64,000 nt of DNA from Clostridiales bacterium UBA1390 (GTDB lineage: Bacteria > Bacillota > Clostridia > Lachnospirales > Bianqueaceae): contig DBQQ01000003.1 in the NCBI GenBank assembly GCA_002305315.1, positions 6,269 to 70,268 on the forward strand, in the 5' to 3' direction. The notes beneath the pieces were generated by a model. That model was not told the origin of the DNA. It saw only the letters and a program-made list of their open reading frames with translations, and searched no databases. Position 1 is the first letter of the stretch. Each line of letters starts with the position of its first letter. The position numbers and the translations under genes are program-made. This document shows positions 1 through 9,316 of the stretch, in pieces.

Positions 1-1476
1 GCTGGTACCTTGTGGCTCACTTTCTATCAGTTGATAACTATAAATCATCCCCTGATGCTCTTCATAACGAGCCAATGTCACAAGACTCTTCAGCTGACTC
101 TGAAATTCCTTCGGCATTGTACTACGCAGCAGGAAATATACATCATATAGGTGCGTCACGACCAGGCAGGATACACGATTCCGCAGCAGTTTTTGAATCA
201 GATCCGCACAAATGGAAATTGCTTCTACTGGATTTGTGCTCGTCAACGGTTCGTTAATCAAAACCAAATCCTCTGCTTTCGCCTGATCCAATATCTCCGC
301 CAGAATCCTTACTTCGATTCCCATACGCGAGGCTGTCATATCCGAATCCTCTCCAGCCGAAAACAACGTATGGATTCTATGTACTGGGCGAAACACCAGA
401 TCCGTTGCCGGAACGTAGAATCCCAGCTGCGCCAACAACAATATCTGCCCAACCGTTTTCAGATAAGATGTCTTTCCTGAATGATTCGCTCCTGTAACGA
501 TCACTGCTCCTCCGTTTTCCAAGCGCACACCATTCCCCTGTACTTTCTCTGTGGAAAGTGCCAATTCCGGATATACCATCCTTTCTGTCTGCATCAGTGG
601 CTCGAAAACGATCTGCGGACGACACAGCGCATATCCTCTCTGGGCAAATGCCTGCATCACGCGAATCCCAACCGCATAAAACGCAAACTCCTCTGCTAAT
701 GCCCCTACTTCCTGTTCATTGGGCAGTTCTACCTTCTTCCAGAGATCCAGTGCCTTTCCAATTTTGGCTTTCCATTGTTTTTCCAGATTCCGACTCAAAT
801 ACTCTTCAAAATGTGTGCCATACTGCTCACGCTGGTAGGACATCGCTGGAAACAGGGTATTCGGTTGTCTGGATGTATCATCTGCACCAATCAAAGGATT
901 CCAGTTCGCTTCCTCTCCGGATGCCCACAACACCCCCATCTCTGCCGGTCTGGCATCTTCCCGGGTATTGATCGCTATGCCCATTCTGCGCGGGAATGTA
1001 ATGATCTTTTGATGTTCCTGTAAAGCGGCCGCACATCTGCGATAGACCTCTGTTTCCTGAATCCGTCGTATCTCTTCTACTAAGCTTTGCATACGGGAAG
1101 AAGTGAATCCCCTATCCCCAAAGCTTCGTATTGTCTCCATGCATCGCGTATAGATCACCGCTCTTCTGGCAGAATACAGAAGAAGATGAATCCGATCCGC
1201 CGACTGATTATACTTCCGACGCTCCTCTTCTAAAGATGCCAAGTCTTCTTCCAGCTGATCCAGCTCCTCCCGCGAACTTTTCTCAAAGAATTCTCCTAAA
1301 AGTAAAGATCGCTCCAGAATCTCTTCCTTCTCTGAACATAAATATTTCTGCAGAAAATGGATGGCTTCCGCCTCCTCCATTCTTGTATCCATCCGACATA
1401 AAAGACGCGGCAAATCCAGATCCCGAAGCATTCGCTCCTGGGCTTCCATGCTGTTTATTCGTCCAACCAGCTGCAT
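1..1476 (-). CDS. MutS-related ATPase, partial (C-terminus beyond window)
   Basis: The minus-strand frame is open from an ATG at 1476 to the window edge, giving 492 residues. The first ~300 residues are helical, like the MutS core/lever region. A P-loop VTGANHSGKTS follows, then an ABC-type ATPase region with SAGEDSDMTASRMGIEV and a Walker-B-like LVLINEPLTSTNP. Asn replaces the usual Walker-B Asp, as I recall for this short MutS-like subfamily, which also lacks the mismatch-binding N-terminal domain. A role in DNA repair or recombination is inferred from family only. The ATG lies 2 nt after the LTA synthase stop and has an AAGGGG ribosome site, so the two genes are probably cotranscribed. Confidence 0.85.
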   Translation of the reverse strand, partial: MQLVGRINSMEAQERMLRDLDLPRLLCRMDTRMEEAEAIHFLQKYLCSEKEEILERSLLLGEFFEKSSREELDQLEEDLASLEEERRKYNQSADRIHLLLYSARRAVIYTRCMETIRSFGDRGFTSSRMQSLVEEIRRIQETEVYRRCAAALQEHQKIITFPRRMGIAINTREDARPAEMGVLWASGEEANWNPLIGADDTSRQPNTLFPAMSYQREQYGTHFEEYLSRNLEKQWKAKIGKALDLWKKVELPNEQEVGALAEEFAFYAVGIRVMQAFAQRGYALCRPQIVFEPLMQTERMVYPELALSTEKVQGNGVRLENGGAVIVTGANHSGKTSYLKTVGQILLLAQLGFYVPATDLVFRPVHRIHTLFSAGEDSDMTASRMGIEVRILAEILDQAKAEDLVLINEPLTSTNPVEAISICADLIQKLLRNRVSCLVVTHLYDVYFLLRSTMPKEFQSQLKSLVTLARYEEHQGMIYSYQLIESEPQGTS

Positions 1477-1478
1477 CG

Positions 1479-3632
1479 TTATGATTCCCCTTCCATTGCT
1501 GTATCTACACTCTCCTCTTCCCCACTGGCTTCTTTCAGTGCAGAAGATTCCTCCATGACCGAAGTATCCTCTGTTGTCGGATCATATAAATGCCCGTAAG
1601 ATTCCCCATCCCACCATGGCAAGTAATCTTTCAAATAAGAATAATAATCATAATCAAGCACCGCTGTAGACATGGTAAACTTATCATTCACCTGATTGAT
1701 CAATGTGTCTACATAACTTTGCGGATACCCTTCGCCATAAAACTTAATCTCTCCTGTGGATGCGTTATACAGCACCTTATCATTAAAGAAGCTATGGTCG
1801 CTCATAATGATGAGGGGATCTGCATCCGATAAAATATCCCGTCCCATATACAGTCTGGAATCGTAAGGCAGATTAAACAGATTGCATAGCGTAGGCGCGA
1901 TGTCTAGGCTGGACCCCAGCTTATCTACCTCGATAGTCTCTTCCATACCCGCACAATACAGGAGAAAGCTATTCTTGTACATTTCAAAATCAACGGACAG
2001 ATCGTTCCCATCCAGGATGGACATCTCTTCCACCGTCAATCCGTATGGATAATGATCTGCAGAAAGAGCAATGACCGTATGATCGGCAATTCCCTTTTCC
2101 TCCAATTGTTCCAGCAGATACTCGAGCGCCCGATCCAGCTCAATCTGACAGGCCAAATAGGCTCTTGTCGTCTCATCATATGGTAAATCTTCTACCAAAT
2201 CCTGATGCTTAATGCTCATCATGTTTCCGATGAAATTCCAGAGCTGATGCCCGCTCACCGTCAGATAATATGTATGAAAGGGCTCCTGATCTATGTAATC
2301 CGGAATCGTAAGTTCCATCATCTGCAAATCTGATTCAGGCCAGATATAATCCACGTTCAGGCCATTTCCATATCCTTTCCAGATATATCCCATATTGGGA
2401 TGGGACAGATCTCGATCATAATAATCATAATCATGATTATGATATCCATAACATGTATAGCCCAGCCCCCCAAACAAGTTTCCGAAGCCAAAGGGCATCT
2501 CATTATAGCTCGACCAGTAATAACTCCATACATTCTCTTTCGGCAGAAGACTAGTATGCGTTACATACTCTCCATCACTGGTACTTACCGTGAAATATGG
2601 GGTATAGAAATTATTAAACACGAACGAACTATTCGCCATCTTGTACAATGTCGGCGTCAGCTCCTCGTCAATCGCCCAGCTTGAAAACGCTTCTGCCGTA
2701 ATCAGAATCAGATTATATCCCTCAAACATCCCCGTATATTCATTCGTATACGTAGGCTCCACGGATTGAAAATATTGGTGCATCTGCGCGATCGTCTCAT
2801 TCGGCGCTTCTTCGATCAGTTGGTCAAAATCAATCTCCAGGATATTGGGTTCTGGCACAAACACCTCTTCCACCTGGCTCTCTTCCGCGCTCTCTTCCTG
2901 AATCTGTTCTTCCGAGCTGCTTTCCTCCTGCAGACTTTCTTCCTGACTGCTTTCATTCGATGTTGACAGATTCAGCCCCGAATCTCCCGAATTGAACAAT
3001 GTCTCCTGCGCATCCTGCCCCATGGAAACCAGAACTCCCAGATTTCTCATCCGCATGGCCATCACAGGTTTCTCGAAAAACGAATCATGCGGAGTGGCCG
3101 TACCGGTTCCTGGTACCCAGAGAGACCCGATGGCGATCCCGTATCCTACCAGCATGACAGCTGCCATAATCAGATTCTTCTTCCATCCATTTTTCTGAAA
3201 AGACAGATGCCCTCTCCAGAACCACCACGCAAAATAGACAAGCAGTGGCAGCAAAAGCAGAAGAATCTGCCACCAGATTTTCCCTAAAGAATCGAGAATG
3301 ATCTCCGAAAATTCTACCGCATTTCCGGTTCCATTCGTGATCGAAAAAAACGATAAAAAGGTCTTAAAAATGTCATAGTAGATCCGCTGCGCAACAAAAA
3401 GGATCTCCAGGAACACCAAAAGAACCGTTGCGATTGTCTTATTGAGCCAACGAGGTCCCAAACCGGATGCGATAGCACAGAGAACTGCCACCGGAATCCC
3501 AAACAAAGAACCATACAACATCCCCCATGTGGCCTGGCCAAAAACCATCCACTGGAATATCACTTCTAAATAAATCAGCGTCAGGGCATACATCCCCCAC
3601 CGGGGAAACCCATCTTTTATCCTTCCTATCAT
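1479..3632 (-). CDS. LTA synthase family protein (sulfatase-fold, membrane)
   Basis: Five N-terminal membrane helices (about residues 12-170) are followed by a Ser/Glu-rich linker (about 222-257) and an extracellular alkaline-phosphatase/sulfatase domain. LtaS-type features are ITAEAF (metal Glu), the nucleophile region TVSTSDGEYV (Thr near 351) and SADHYPYG near the C-terminus. The family polymerises glycerol phosphate from phosphatidylglycerol onto a lipid anchor or related acceptor. I start at the ATG at 3632, because AAAGGAG sits 8 nt upstream; an in-frame ATG 11 codons earlier has no such site. The C-terminal tail is Glu/Ser-rich. It is followed closely by the MutS-like gene. The substrate polymer is not certain. 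Confidence 0.88.
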   Translation of the reverse strand: MIGRIKDGFPRWGMYALTLIYLEVIFQWMVFGQATWGMLYGSLFGIPVAVLCAIASGLGPRWLNKTIATVLLVFLEILFVAQRIYYDIFKTFLSFFSITNGTGNAVEFSEIILDSLGKIWWQILLLLLPLLVYFAWWFWRGHLSFQKNGWKKNLIMAAVMLVGYGIAIGSLWVPGTGTATPHDSFFEKPVMAMRMRNLGVLVSMGQDAQETLFNSGDSGLNLSTSNESSQEESLQEESSSEEQIQEESAEESQVEEVFVPEPNILEIDFDQLIEEAPNETIAQMHQYFQSVEPTYTNEYTGMFEGYNLILITAEAFSSWAIDEELTPTLYKMANSSFVFNNFYTPYFTVSTSDGEYVTHTSLLPKENVWSYYWSSYNEMPFGFGNLFGGLGYTCYGYHNHDYDYYDRDLSHPNMGYIWKGYGNGLNVDYIWPESDLQMMELTIPDYIDQEPFHTYYLTVSGHQLWNFIGNMMSIKHQDLVEDLPYDETTRAYLACQIELDRALEYLLEQLEEKGIADHTVIALSADHYPYGLTVEEMSILDGNDLSVDFEMYKNSFLLYCAGMEETIEVDKLGSSLDIAPTLCNLFNLPYDSRLYMGRDILSDADPLIIMSDHSFFNDKVLYNASTGEIKFYGEGYPQSYVDTLINQVNDKFTMSTAVLDYDYYSYLKDYLPWWDGESYGHLYDPTTEDTSVMEESSALKEASGEEESVDTAMEGES

Positions 3633-3699
3633 CGGAGATTCTCCTTTGTGTATGCTTTCGTGCACAAGCTATTGTAACATACTCCTACCTTGCTTTCAA

Positions 3700-3747
3700 G
3701 GAAAAAAACAAAATCCGGCAGCCAAAGAAAAGGGTTGACCACCGGAT
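3700..3747 (-). terminator. Rho-independent terminator after the M23 gene
   Basis: Read on the minus strand, an ATCCGG...CCGGAT stem with an inner GGTT/AGCC pairing (3747-3713) is followed by a T-rich tract (TTTTGTTTTTTTC). It begins 6 nt after the stop of the M23-like gene and separates it from the LTA synthase gene. Confidence 0.7.
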
Positions 3748-3752
3748 CTTCC

Positions 3753-4586
3753 TCATTCGTCTAATGTGCTTTCCAAGTATAATGTTGGATCCACCGGCGT
3801 CCCCTCCAGTGTCACCTGGAATTCCACATGCGTTCCTAATGCCAGGCTGTACCATGTGGGATCTGCCACGTATCCAATCGTTTCTCCCTTGCTCACTGTC
3901 TCATCTACGGCGACGTCAACGGCCTCCTGCAATTGGCCGTATGTAGTCTCCAGACCATTTCCATGGCTGATCACTACATAATGGCCAAGCCGGTCATTCT
4001 GACCGATGCTCTTGACCGTTCCCGTTGCCGCCGCGACGACGGCTTCTCCCGATGCGGCGCCAATACTCATAGAATCATTGGCACGATACTGATCCAGTGT
4101 TTCATCATAAATCAGCGCTTCCGTGGAATACTCCATCAACACATTTCCGCTGACGGGCCAAGCCATCTTATCCGTAATCGGATCAAAGACTTCTGCTTCC
4201 TCAACTGGCACTTCTGCCGTTTGCGTCTCCTCTGTCGGTTCTGTCGCAGGCTCCGGCGTCTCTTCCGCCTCCGCCGTCTCCGTCGATGATTCTTCCACAG
4301 AAGATTCCTCTTCTGCCGTCTGAATCTCTTCGTTCGGCTCTATCAAGTCTCCCTGCACCGCCTCCGTATCCGAATCCTGCGGTGCCAGTGCGACTTCCTC
4401 CTGAGACGTCTCTCTCGGCGCCTCCGACTCCTCTTGCACCTGCTGCAGCGCATCCGGCTCTTCCTGAGACCCCGCAGTCATCGTAATGACTAACGCCGCA
4501 ATCGTCACCAGTGCCAGAATTGATAATACTCCATAATATAACCTCCGCTGTTTTGCGGAGGCTGTGGAATGCTCATCCTGTTTCAT
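3753..4586 (-). CDS. M23/LytM-domain membrane protein with degenerate active site (SpoIIQ-like)
   Basis: The 277-residue protein has one N-terminal membrane helix (about 17-38), an acidic Glu/Thr/Ala/Pro-rich spacer (about 40-130) and a C-terminal LytM domain (about 140-270). The fold signature is recognisable (WPVSGNVLMEYS, GTVKSIGQNDRLGHYVVISHGNGLETTYGQL, GTHVEFQV). The HxxxD zinc motif reads NDSMS, the YxHL histidine is Gln, and the HxH motif reads HVE. It therefore probably binds rather than cuts peptidoglycan, as the degenerate LytM domain of Bacillus SpoIIQ does in the forespore channel complex. Assignment to SpoIIQ itself is inference. A terminator follows the stop. Confidence 0.8.
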   Translation of the reverse strand: MKQDEHSTASAKQRRLYYGVLSILALVTIAALVITMTAGSQEEPDALQQVQEESEAPRETSQEEVALAPQDSDTEAVQGDLIEPNEEIQTAEEESSVEESSTETAEAEETPEPATEPTEETQTAEVPVEEAEVFDPITDKMAWPVSGNVLMEYSTEALIYDETLDQYRANDSMSIGAASGEAVVAAATGTVKSIGQNDRLGHYVVISHGNGLETTYGQLQEAVDVAVDETVSKGETIGYVADPTWYSLALGTHVEFQVTLEGTPVDPTLYLESTLDE

Positions 4587-4634
4587 CGATTTCCACCTCC
4601 GACAGTAGTATGCGCCGAAAGGGAAGAAACTTAT

Positions 4635-5660
4635 TCAATTTTTTGCGCCTAATGTTAAATTCGGAACCGCATTTAAGGACAGATCCGCAAACTGTCCCTT
4701 CTGATACAGCGTATAGGCTGCGCTGCCAATCATCGCCGCATTATCCGTACAAAGCACAAGCTTCGGAATGGACAGCTCGAATCCTCGTTTCTGACAAGCC
4801 TCTGTCATGGCCTTTCTGAGTCCCGCATTCGCGGATACTCCGCCTGCCACCGCAATTTTACGAATTTGATACTGTTTCGCAGCCTGCATCGTCTTGGCCG
4901 TCAGAACGTCCACCACTGCCTGCTGAAAGGATGCCGCCACATCCGCCTGCCGAATCGGTTCTTTCTTCATCTCTTGTTGATTCAAATAATTGAGCACCGC
5001 CGATTTTAATCCGCTGAAACTAAAATCATATCCATCCTCATCTAAGCAAGGTCTCGGAAAATGAATTGCCTCCGGATTCCCCTGTTCTGCCGCTTTCTGT
5101 ATTTTCGGACCTCCCGGGTAGCCCAGTCCAATCGCCCGCGCCACCTTGTCAAAGGCCTCTCCCGCCGCATCATCCCGGGTCTGCCCCAGGATCCGATTCA
5201 CACCGTAATCTTCCACGACAGCCAGATGGGTATGTCCCCCGGACACCACCAGACAAAGGAATGGCGGCTCCCAGTCCACGTTAGAAATATAGTTCGCTGC
5301 GATATGCCCTTCCATGTGATCTACGCCAATCAGCGGCTTGTCCAATGCATATGCTAATGCCTTTGCTTCTGCCACACCGACCAGAAGCGCGCCCACAAGC
5401 CCTGGACCAAACGTCACCGCGATCGCATCTATGTCCTTCCATTCACACGCGGCTTCCTGCATGGCCAATCGAATCACACCATCTATGTTTTCCAGATGTT
5501 TGCGGGAAGCGATTTCCGGAACCACTCCGCCATAGATCGTATGAATCGCGATCTGCGAGGAAATAATATTAGACAGTACCTTCCGGCCGTTTTCCACCAC
5601 TGCAGCCGCCGTCTCATCACAGGAGGACTCAATGGCCAAGATCTTCACATTCGTCTTCAT
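4635..5660 (-). CDS. tsaD: tRNA N6-threonylcarbamoyladenosine synthase subunit TsaD
   Basis: 341 residues, the usual length. It begins [19 protein letters not shown] and has the metal-binding HMEGH motif, VSGGHTHL, the phosphate-binding [13 protein letters not shown] and CTDNAAMIG near the end. TsaD is the ASKHA-fold subunit that moves the threonylcarbamoyl group from TC-AMP to A37 of ANN-decoding tRNAs in the cytoplasm, with TsaB and TsaE (neither is in the window). The ATG has an AAGGTG site at 7 nt. It lies inside the 3' end of the RNase Z gene (32-nt overlap), implying translational coupling. Confidence 0.97.
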   Translation of the reverse strand: MKTNVKILAIESSCDETAAAVVENGRKVLSNIISSQIAIHTIYGGVVPEIASRKHLENIDGVIRLAMQEAACEWKDIDAIAVTFGPGLVGALLVGVAEAKALAYALDKPLIGVDHMEGHIAANYISNVDWEPPFLCLVVSGGHTHLAVVEDYGVNRILGQTRDDAAGEAFDKVARAIGLGYPGGPKIQKAAEQGNPEAIHFPRPCLDEDGYDFSFSGLKSAVLNYLNQQEMKKEPIRQADVAASFQQAVVDVLTAKTMQAAKQYQIRKIAVAGGVSANAGLRKAMTEACQKRGFELSIPKLVLCTDNAAMIGSAAYTLYQKGQFADLSLNAVPNLTLGAKN

Positions 5661-6558
5661 AATTCAACACCTTTATCATACGGTCTTTTCCTACATAGCT
5701 GTTGGGAAAGATCTCTTTTGCTTCGTGTAATACTTCCTTCGGATGAATCAGAGACGGGCTGAAGTGCGTCAGCCAAAGCTCCTTCGCCTGCGCCGCCTTC
5801 GCCAGTTCCGCTGCTTCTCTGAATGTCATATGCTTATATTCATTGGCCCGGCTTTTCTTCTCCTCTTCTCCGTACATCCCCTCGCAGATAAAAAGATCCA
5901 CGTCAGCCGCCGCCTGCACAATACCCGGTACCGGTCTTGTATCCGTACAATAACAAAGAGAGAGTCCCTTTCTGGGTTCCCCTAAAACCATCTCCGGCCG
6001 ATATACCACGCCGTCTTGTTCTATCGTTTCTCCCTTTTGCAGCCTGCTCCAAAGCTTCAGCGGCACCTGATTCCTCTCCGCCTTTTCCCGCAGGAACTCC
6101 GGCTGTCTTGGCAGATCCAAGCGATACCCCAGACAAGGAATCCCATGGTCCAGCTTGACACTGCGCATGACAAAACATCCTACCTGCATTGGCTCCTCTT
6201 CTCCTGTAAGCTCATGGAACTCAATCCGAAAAGGCAATTCCGGAGCAATCTGCAATAGCCCCCTTGCGATCCGCGTCAGCCCTCTGGGACCATACAGATG
6301 CAGCGTTTCCGTCCTTCCCGTATTCCCGATGGTCAGTACCAATCCCGGGAGTCCGCTGATATGATCTCCATGATAGTGCGTAATCCAAATCGCGTCAATG
6401 GACTTAAAACTCCATCCCAGCTGTCTCAGTGTAATCTGTGTTCCCTCTCCGCAATCAATGAGTATCGTCGTACCCGCAGAGCGGACTATGCAAGATGTCA
6501 GCCACCGATTCGGCAGCGGCATCATTCCTCCTGTCCCCAAAAGACAAACGTCCAGCAT
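5629..6558 (-). CDS. rnz: Ribonuclease Z (tRNA 3'-endonuclease)
   Basis: 309 residues, the short bacterial/ElaC form. It is a metallo-beta-lactamase fold with [13 protein letters not shown] at the N-terminus, the zinc motif THYHGDH (HxHxDH), the substrate-region motif [11 protein letters not shown] and a C-terminal LTHFSPSL. It removes 3' trailers from tRNA precursors. Together with tsaD downstream it forms a tRNA-maturation gene pair with overlapping ends. Confidence 0.96.
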   Translation of the reverse strand: MLDVCLLGTGGMMPLPNRWLTSCIVRSAGTTILIDCGEGTQITLRQLGWSFKSIDAIWITHYHGDHISGLPGLVLTIGNTGRTETLHLYGPRGLTRIARGLLQIAPELPFRIEFHELTGEEEPMQVGCFVMRSVKLDHGIPCLGYRLDLPRQPEFLREKAERNQVPLKLWSRLQKGETIEQDGVVYRPEMVLGEPRKGLSLCYCTDTRPVPGIVQAAADVDLFICEGMYGEEEKKSRANEYKHMTFREAAELAKAAQAKELWLTHFSPSLIHPKEVLHEAKEIFPNSYVGKDRMIKVLNYEDECEDLGH

Positions 6559-6567
6559 CTTCCTCCA

Positions 6568-6813
6568 TCATCCTTCCTCTGATTCCCTTTTCTCTTCTGT
6601 CAATACTGGTGAGATCGCAAAGTTCTGGATCCATGCCGCATAGCAGTCCACACATATATCCATGGCATGCACTTCTCCATCATAAGGCGAGTCATATCCC
6701 CAATGCTTCACCGCCGAAAAACACTCTCTTGATTGAATCACCTTTCCGCAACAATTACAACGCAGCGATTCAATCACACGTTTCGGAACTTGTACGGTCT
6801 TGTACTGCCTCAT
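6568..6813 (-). CDS. Small zinc-ribbon-like protein, unknown function
   Basis: 81 residues with two CxxC pairs (RCNCCGKVI and DICVDCYAAW) about 33 residues apart, typical of a zinc knuckle. The N-terminus MRQYKTVQVPKRVIESLRC looks like a short strand-helix. It starts 154 nt downstream of the -10 noted at 6946-6951, has GGAGGAG before its ATG, and ends 9 nt before rnz, so it is probably the first gene of the rnz-tsaD unit. I do not recognise a named family. Confidence 0.75.
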   Translation of the reverse strand: MRQYKTVQVPKRVIESLRCNCCGKVIQSRECFSAVKHWGYDSPYDGEVHAMDICVDCYAAWIQNFAISPVLTEEKRESEEG

Positions 6814-6903
6814 GGAACTCCTCCTTTACGCATCCTGTTCCCTGCGTATTCGCAGGATTCTTTTTTATATTTATTCGAAACTCCGTCGAATATACCTGTC
6901 AGA

Positions 6904-6951
6904 AGAAAAGCCTCGCCACACTCGGGAGGCTTTTCTTGCAGATCTATTATA
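6904..6951 (-). promoter_or_regulatory. Promoter -10 and a 5'-leader hairpin before the zinc-ribbon/rnz operon
   Basis: On the minus strand a perfect TATAAT (6951-6946) is followed by an 11-bp stem AGAAAAGCCTC/GAGGCTTTTCT (6936-6904) and further down by a CCTGCG/CGCAGG hairpin (about 6858-6843). The first hairpin may end readthrough from the Lon-like gene, or be a leader structure. A perfect 16-nt palindrome, AAGGCTGTACAGCCTT (6964-6979), lies across the end of the Lon-like gene and could be an operator. Confidence 0.5.
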
Positions 6952-6977
6952 CACTAAATTGAAAAGGCTGTACAGCC

Positions 6978-8660
6978 TTAAATTTTTCGCATCATCGTTT
7001 TCCATTTTTTTTCGAATAGAAGTTCTGCCCCCTCCTCGACTCTACGGATCGGCCATAGATGAAAACGGCCCTGCTGGATGGCCTCCATCACGCTAGGCCG
7101 CAGATATAAATCCCGCTTATTGTCCCAGGGATAGATGAAACCGATGGCGCCGCTCCTATATGCCCCTTCCGCCTTCTCCGTTACGCTGCCTATCGGCAAT
7201 ACGTCTCCTTTCAGATTCATGGCGCCTGTCACAACAATCCCAGATTGCGGCAAAAACTGTCCCGCTGCGGACAATGCCGCATATAACTGCGCTATGGTAG
7301 CACTGTCTCCTTCCAGATAATGATAATTCCCTTCCATTAAAATTGTAAAACTGTACCGGCGTGAAATCCTGCCCCAATACTCTTTCAGAACCTCTGTTCC
7401 CTTCTGATAGATGGGTCCGCTATATTTCTCCAGACTTCGGGATCTTCCCCGCCGGCGCGAGCAAAGAGCCTGTATCTTGACGGGAACTCCCAGACTCCTC
7501 GTTCCATCACTGCAAATCGCGATACCATTGATTTCTCCAACGCCCTGCGCCCTCAAACTCTGTGGTTCGTCCTCCCGCTCTTCCTGCTGCAGCCGCTCTT
7601 CGATTCGTTTTCGGGCCTGCGGCAACAATCCTTCGATTCTTCTCATATCTGTCCACATTTGTCCTTGCAATGCCCCTCTGCGCATATAATCCAGCAGCGC
7701 TTTCTCATCTTCCCGGGAACAAGAAGACAAATGCTCTTTGAACTCTTTTCGGTGTTTTTGATCATAGGGACACTGGCTTTTCCAATAAATAGGCTGAAAC
7801 CCTTCTGCCCACTCCGGATCCATCTGTTTCCACAGATTCCACCACTCCCAGGCGCCATACATTATAATCTTTGCATGATAGGCAATCGGATCCAAAAGAT
7901 CATCCGGCAAAGGCTGTTCCACCAAATACTCCCCATTCCACCAATCTTTCAGGCATTTCTCTTTCCAGACTCGTTTCAAATAATAATAGGCTTTCTGATC
8001 CTGCATCAATTGCTGGATCGATACCAAGAGACAGCCGCATTGAATTAACTGACCTGGGCACAATCTTCCATCCTCTACGGAATTCCAAAGATTTTTCTGT
8101 GGATCATAATATTGCCACGACTTGCTGCAGGCCAATATAAAAGGGTCCGATAATCCGGACCCAATCTGTTCTAACACCCGGGCACGGAACCATCGCAGCC
8201 GATCTTCCTCCTCTTTCCGTACCCTTCTCACCTCTCCCGACAGGTCTGCCGCCATCTGACACAGCGTCGAAGCATCTCCCGTACCTTCAAATTGTATCTC
8301 CTCTTTCTCAATTCGTACCCGAAATCCCTGCCTAGCAGCCTCCTCATGCAATGTTTTCAGCAGTTTGTTCACCCGCTGCTGATATGCCTCCTGAATCTGG
8401 TTTTCTGCCCAGATATATTCTCCATCGGTTTCTACCTGCCATTTTTTCTTTTTCAGTTCACACAGATAGTCCCGTATATGGGGAACCTGTCGAAACTCTA
8501 TATGATGATCCTCTCGGTAAAATCCGCCCCAGTCCATCGGCACATCCCAATTTTCCTGCACCAGATCCACCCATGCCAGATCCTCTCCCATGACGAATAT
8601 ATCCTGATCCTGCATTTGTGTCCACGCACGCAAAAACGCTTCCTGTCCCAGATGATACAT
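6978..8660 (-). CDS. Lon-type (S16) protease without a recognisable AAA+ domain
   Basis: 560 residues. The last ~190 form a Lon proteolytic domain: GVGEINGIAI, the nucleophile region LEGDSATIAQLYAALSA (Ser) and SVTEKAEGAYRSG (Lys), then GFIYPWDNKRDL. The N-terminal ~370 residues are charged and helical, with no Walker A or B motif that I can find. They resemble the degenerate N-terminal part of LonB/AAA_32-type proteins. It may therefore act without ATP or need a partner; that is inference. The gene is flanked by the ibr-like pair upstream and the zinc-ribbon operon downstream. Confidence 0.85.
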   Translation of the reverse strand: MYHLGQEAFLRAWTQMQDQDIFVMGEDLAWVDLVQENWDVPMDWGGFYREDHHIEFRQVPHIRDYLCELKKKKWQVETDGEYIWAENQIQEAYQQRVNKLLKTLHEEAARQGFRVRIEKEEIQFEGTGDASTLCQMAADLSGEVRRVRKEEEDRLRWFRARVLEQIGSGLSDPFILACSKSWQYYDPQKNLWNSVEDGRLCPGQLIQCGCLLVSIQQLMQDQKAYYYLKRVWKEKCLKDWWNGEYLVEQPLPDDLLDPIAYHAKIIMYGAWEWWNLWKQMDPEWAEGFQPIYWKSQCPYDQKHRKEFKEHLSSCSREDEKALLDYMRRGALQGQMWTDMRRIEGLLPQARKRIEERLQQEEREDEPQSLRAQGVGEINGIAICSDGTRSLGVPVKIQALCSRRRGRSRSLEKYSGPIYQKGTEVLKEYWGRISRRYSFTILMEGNYHYLEGDSATIAQLYAALSAAGQFLPQSGIVVTGAMNLKGDVLPIGSVTEKAEGAYRSGAIGFIYPWDNKRDLYLRPSVMEAIQQGRFHLWPIRRVEEGAELLFEKKWKTMMRKI

Positions 8661-8725
8661 GTCACATCCTCCTATCCTCTCTGGATTATTGTATCCTTCA
8701 GGATCAGAAAATGTGTTTGTTTCCC

Positions 8726-9316
8726 TTACATTTCCTCTTCCGTCTCCTCCAGTTCGATCTGGACTTCATTCTTCTCTTGTTTATCGGTTGGCAAGTCCTC
8801 ATCATCGACCGGACGCCAGGCTCTGCTAAACTGTGTCTCTTTAAATAAGGACATCAGACCTGTCAGCTGCTTCAGCCGCAAAATCTCATCCTTATCCATC
8901 CCCAAATGCTGTGCGATCCACTTATCCGATCTGCCAATATCATGAAGTTCCTGTACGATATTGCTCATCAGATCGACATCATGAGAGCCCCGGGCTCGAT
9001 TGTGCCGAATCGTACTGGCCATACGTTCCGCCAGCGGCTTATCGATGATACTGACTGGCAATTTTCCCTCTTCCCGCTCGTATATATCCGGATAATCTAA
9101 CATAATCCGATATCGATGGAATCCGTCGACAATGATATACTGGTCCTGCTCCTGATCATGATAGCAGACAATCGGCATCGTATACCCATCCTGTTTTATG
9201 CTATCATACAGAAGTTTCATCTCTGGCGGTGCTACCGTATTCGGATTGTACGTGTTCGGCACAATCTTATCAATCGGCACGGCAACCACATGATATACTG
9301 GACTCTTAAACTTCAT
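8726..9316 (-). CDS. ParB-like nuclease-domain protein (IbrB-like)
   Basis: About 196 residues with a ParB/sulfiredoxin N-terminal fold: PIDKIVPNTYNPNTVAP, YIIVDGFHRYRI (the GxxR-type nucleotide motif) and TIRHNRARGSH, followed by an HTH-like region DKWIAQHLGMDKDEILRLKQ. In enterobacteria IbrB, a ParB-like protein, is encoded beside IbrA, a PAPS-reductase-like protein, and the two activate prophage eib genes. The same pairing is seen here, with an 11-nt overlap. I chose ATG at 9316 over GTG at 9319 because GGAGGA sits 8 nt upstream. Molecular function is unproven. Confidence 0.85.
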   Translation of the reverse strand: MKFKSPVYHVVAVPIDKIVPNTYNPNTVAPPEMKLLYDSIKQDGYTMPIVCYHDQEQDQYIIVDGFHRYRIMLDYPDIYEREEGKLPVSIIDKPLAERMASTIRHNRARGSHDVDLMSNIVQELHDIGRSDKWIAQHLGMDKDEILRLKQLTGLMSLFKETQFSRAWRPVDDEDLPTDKQEKNEVQIELEETEEEM

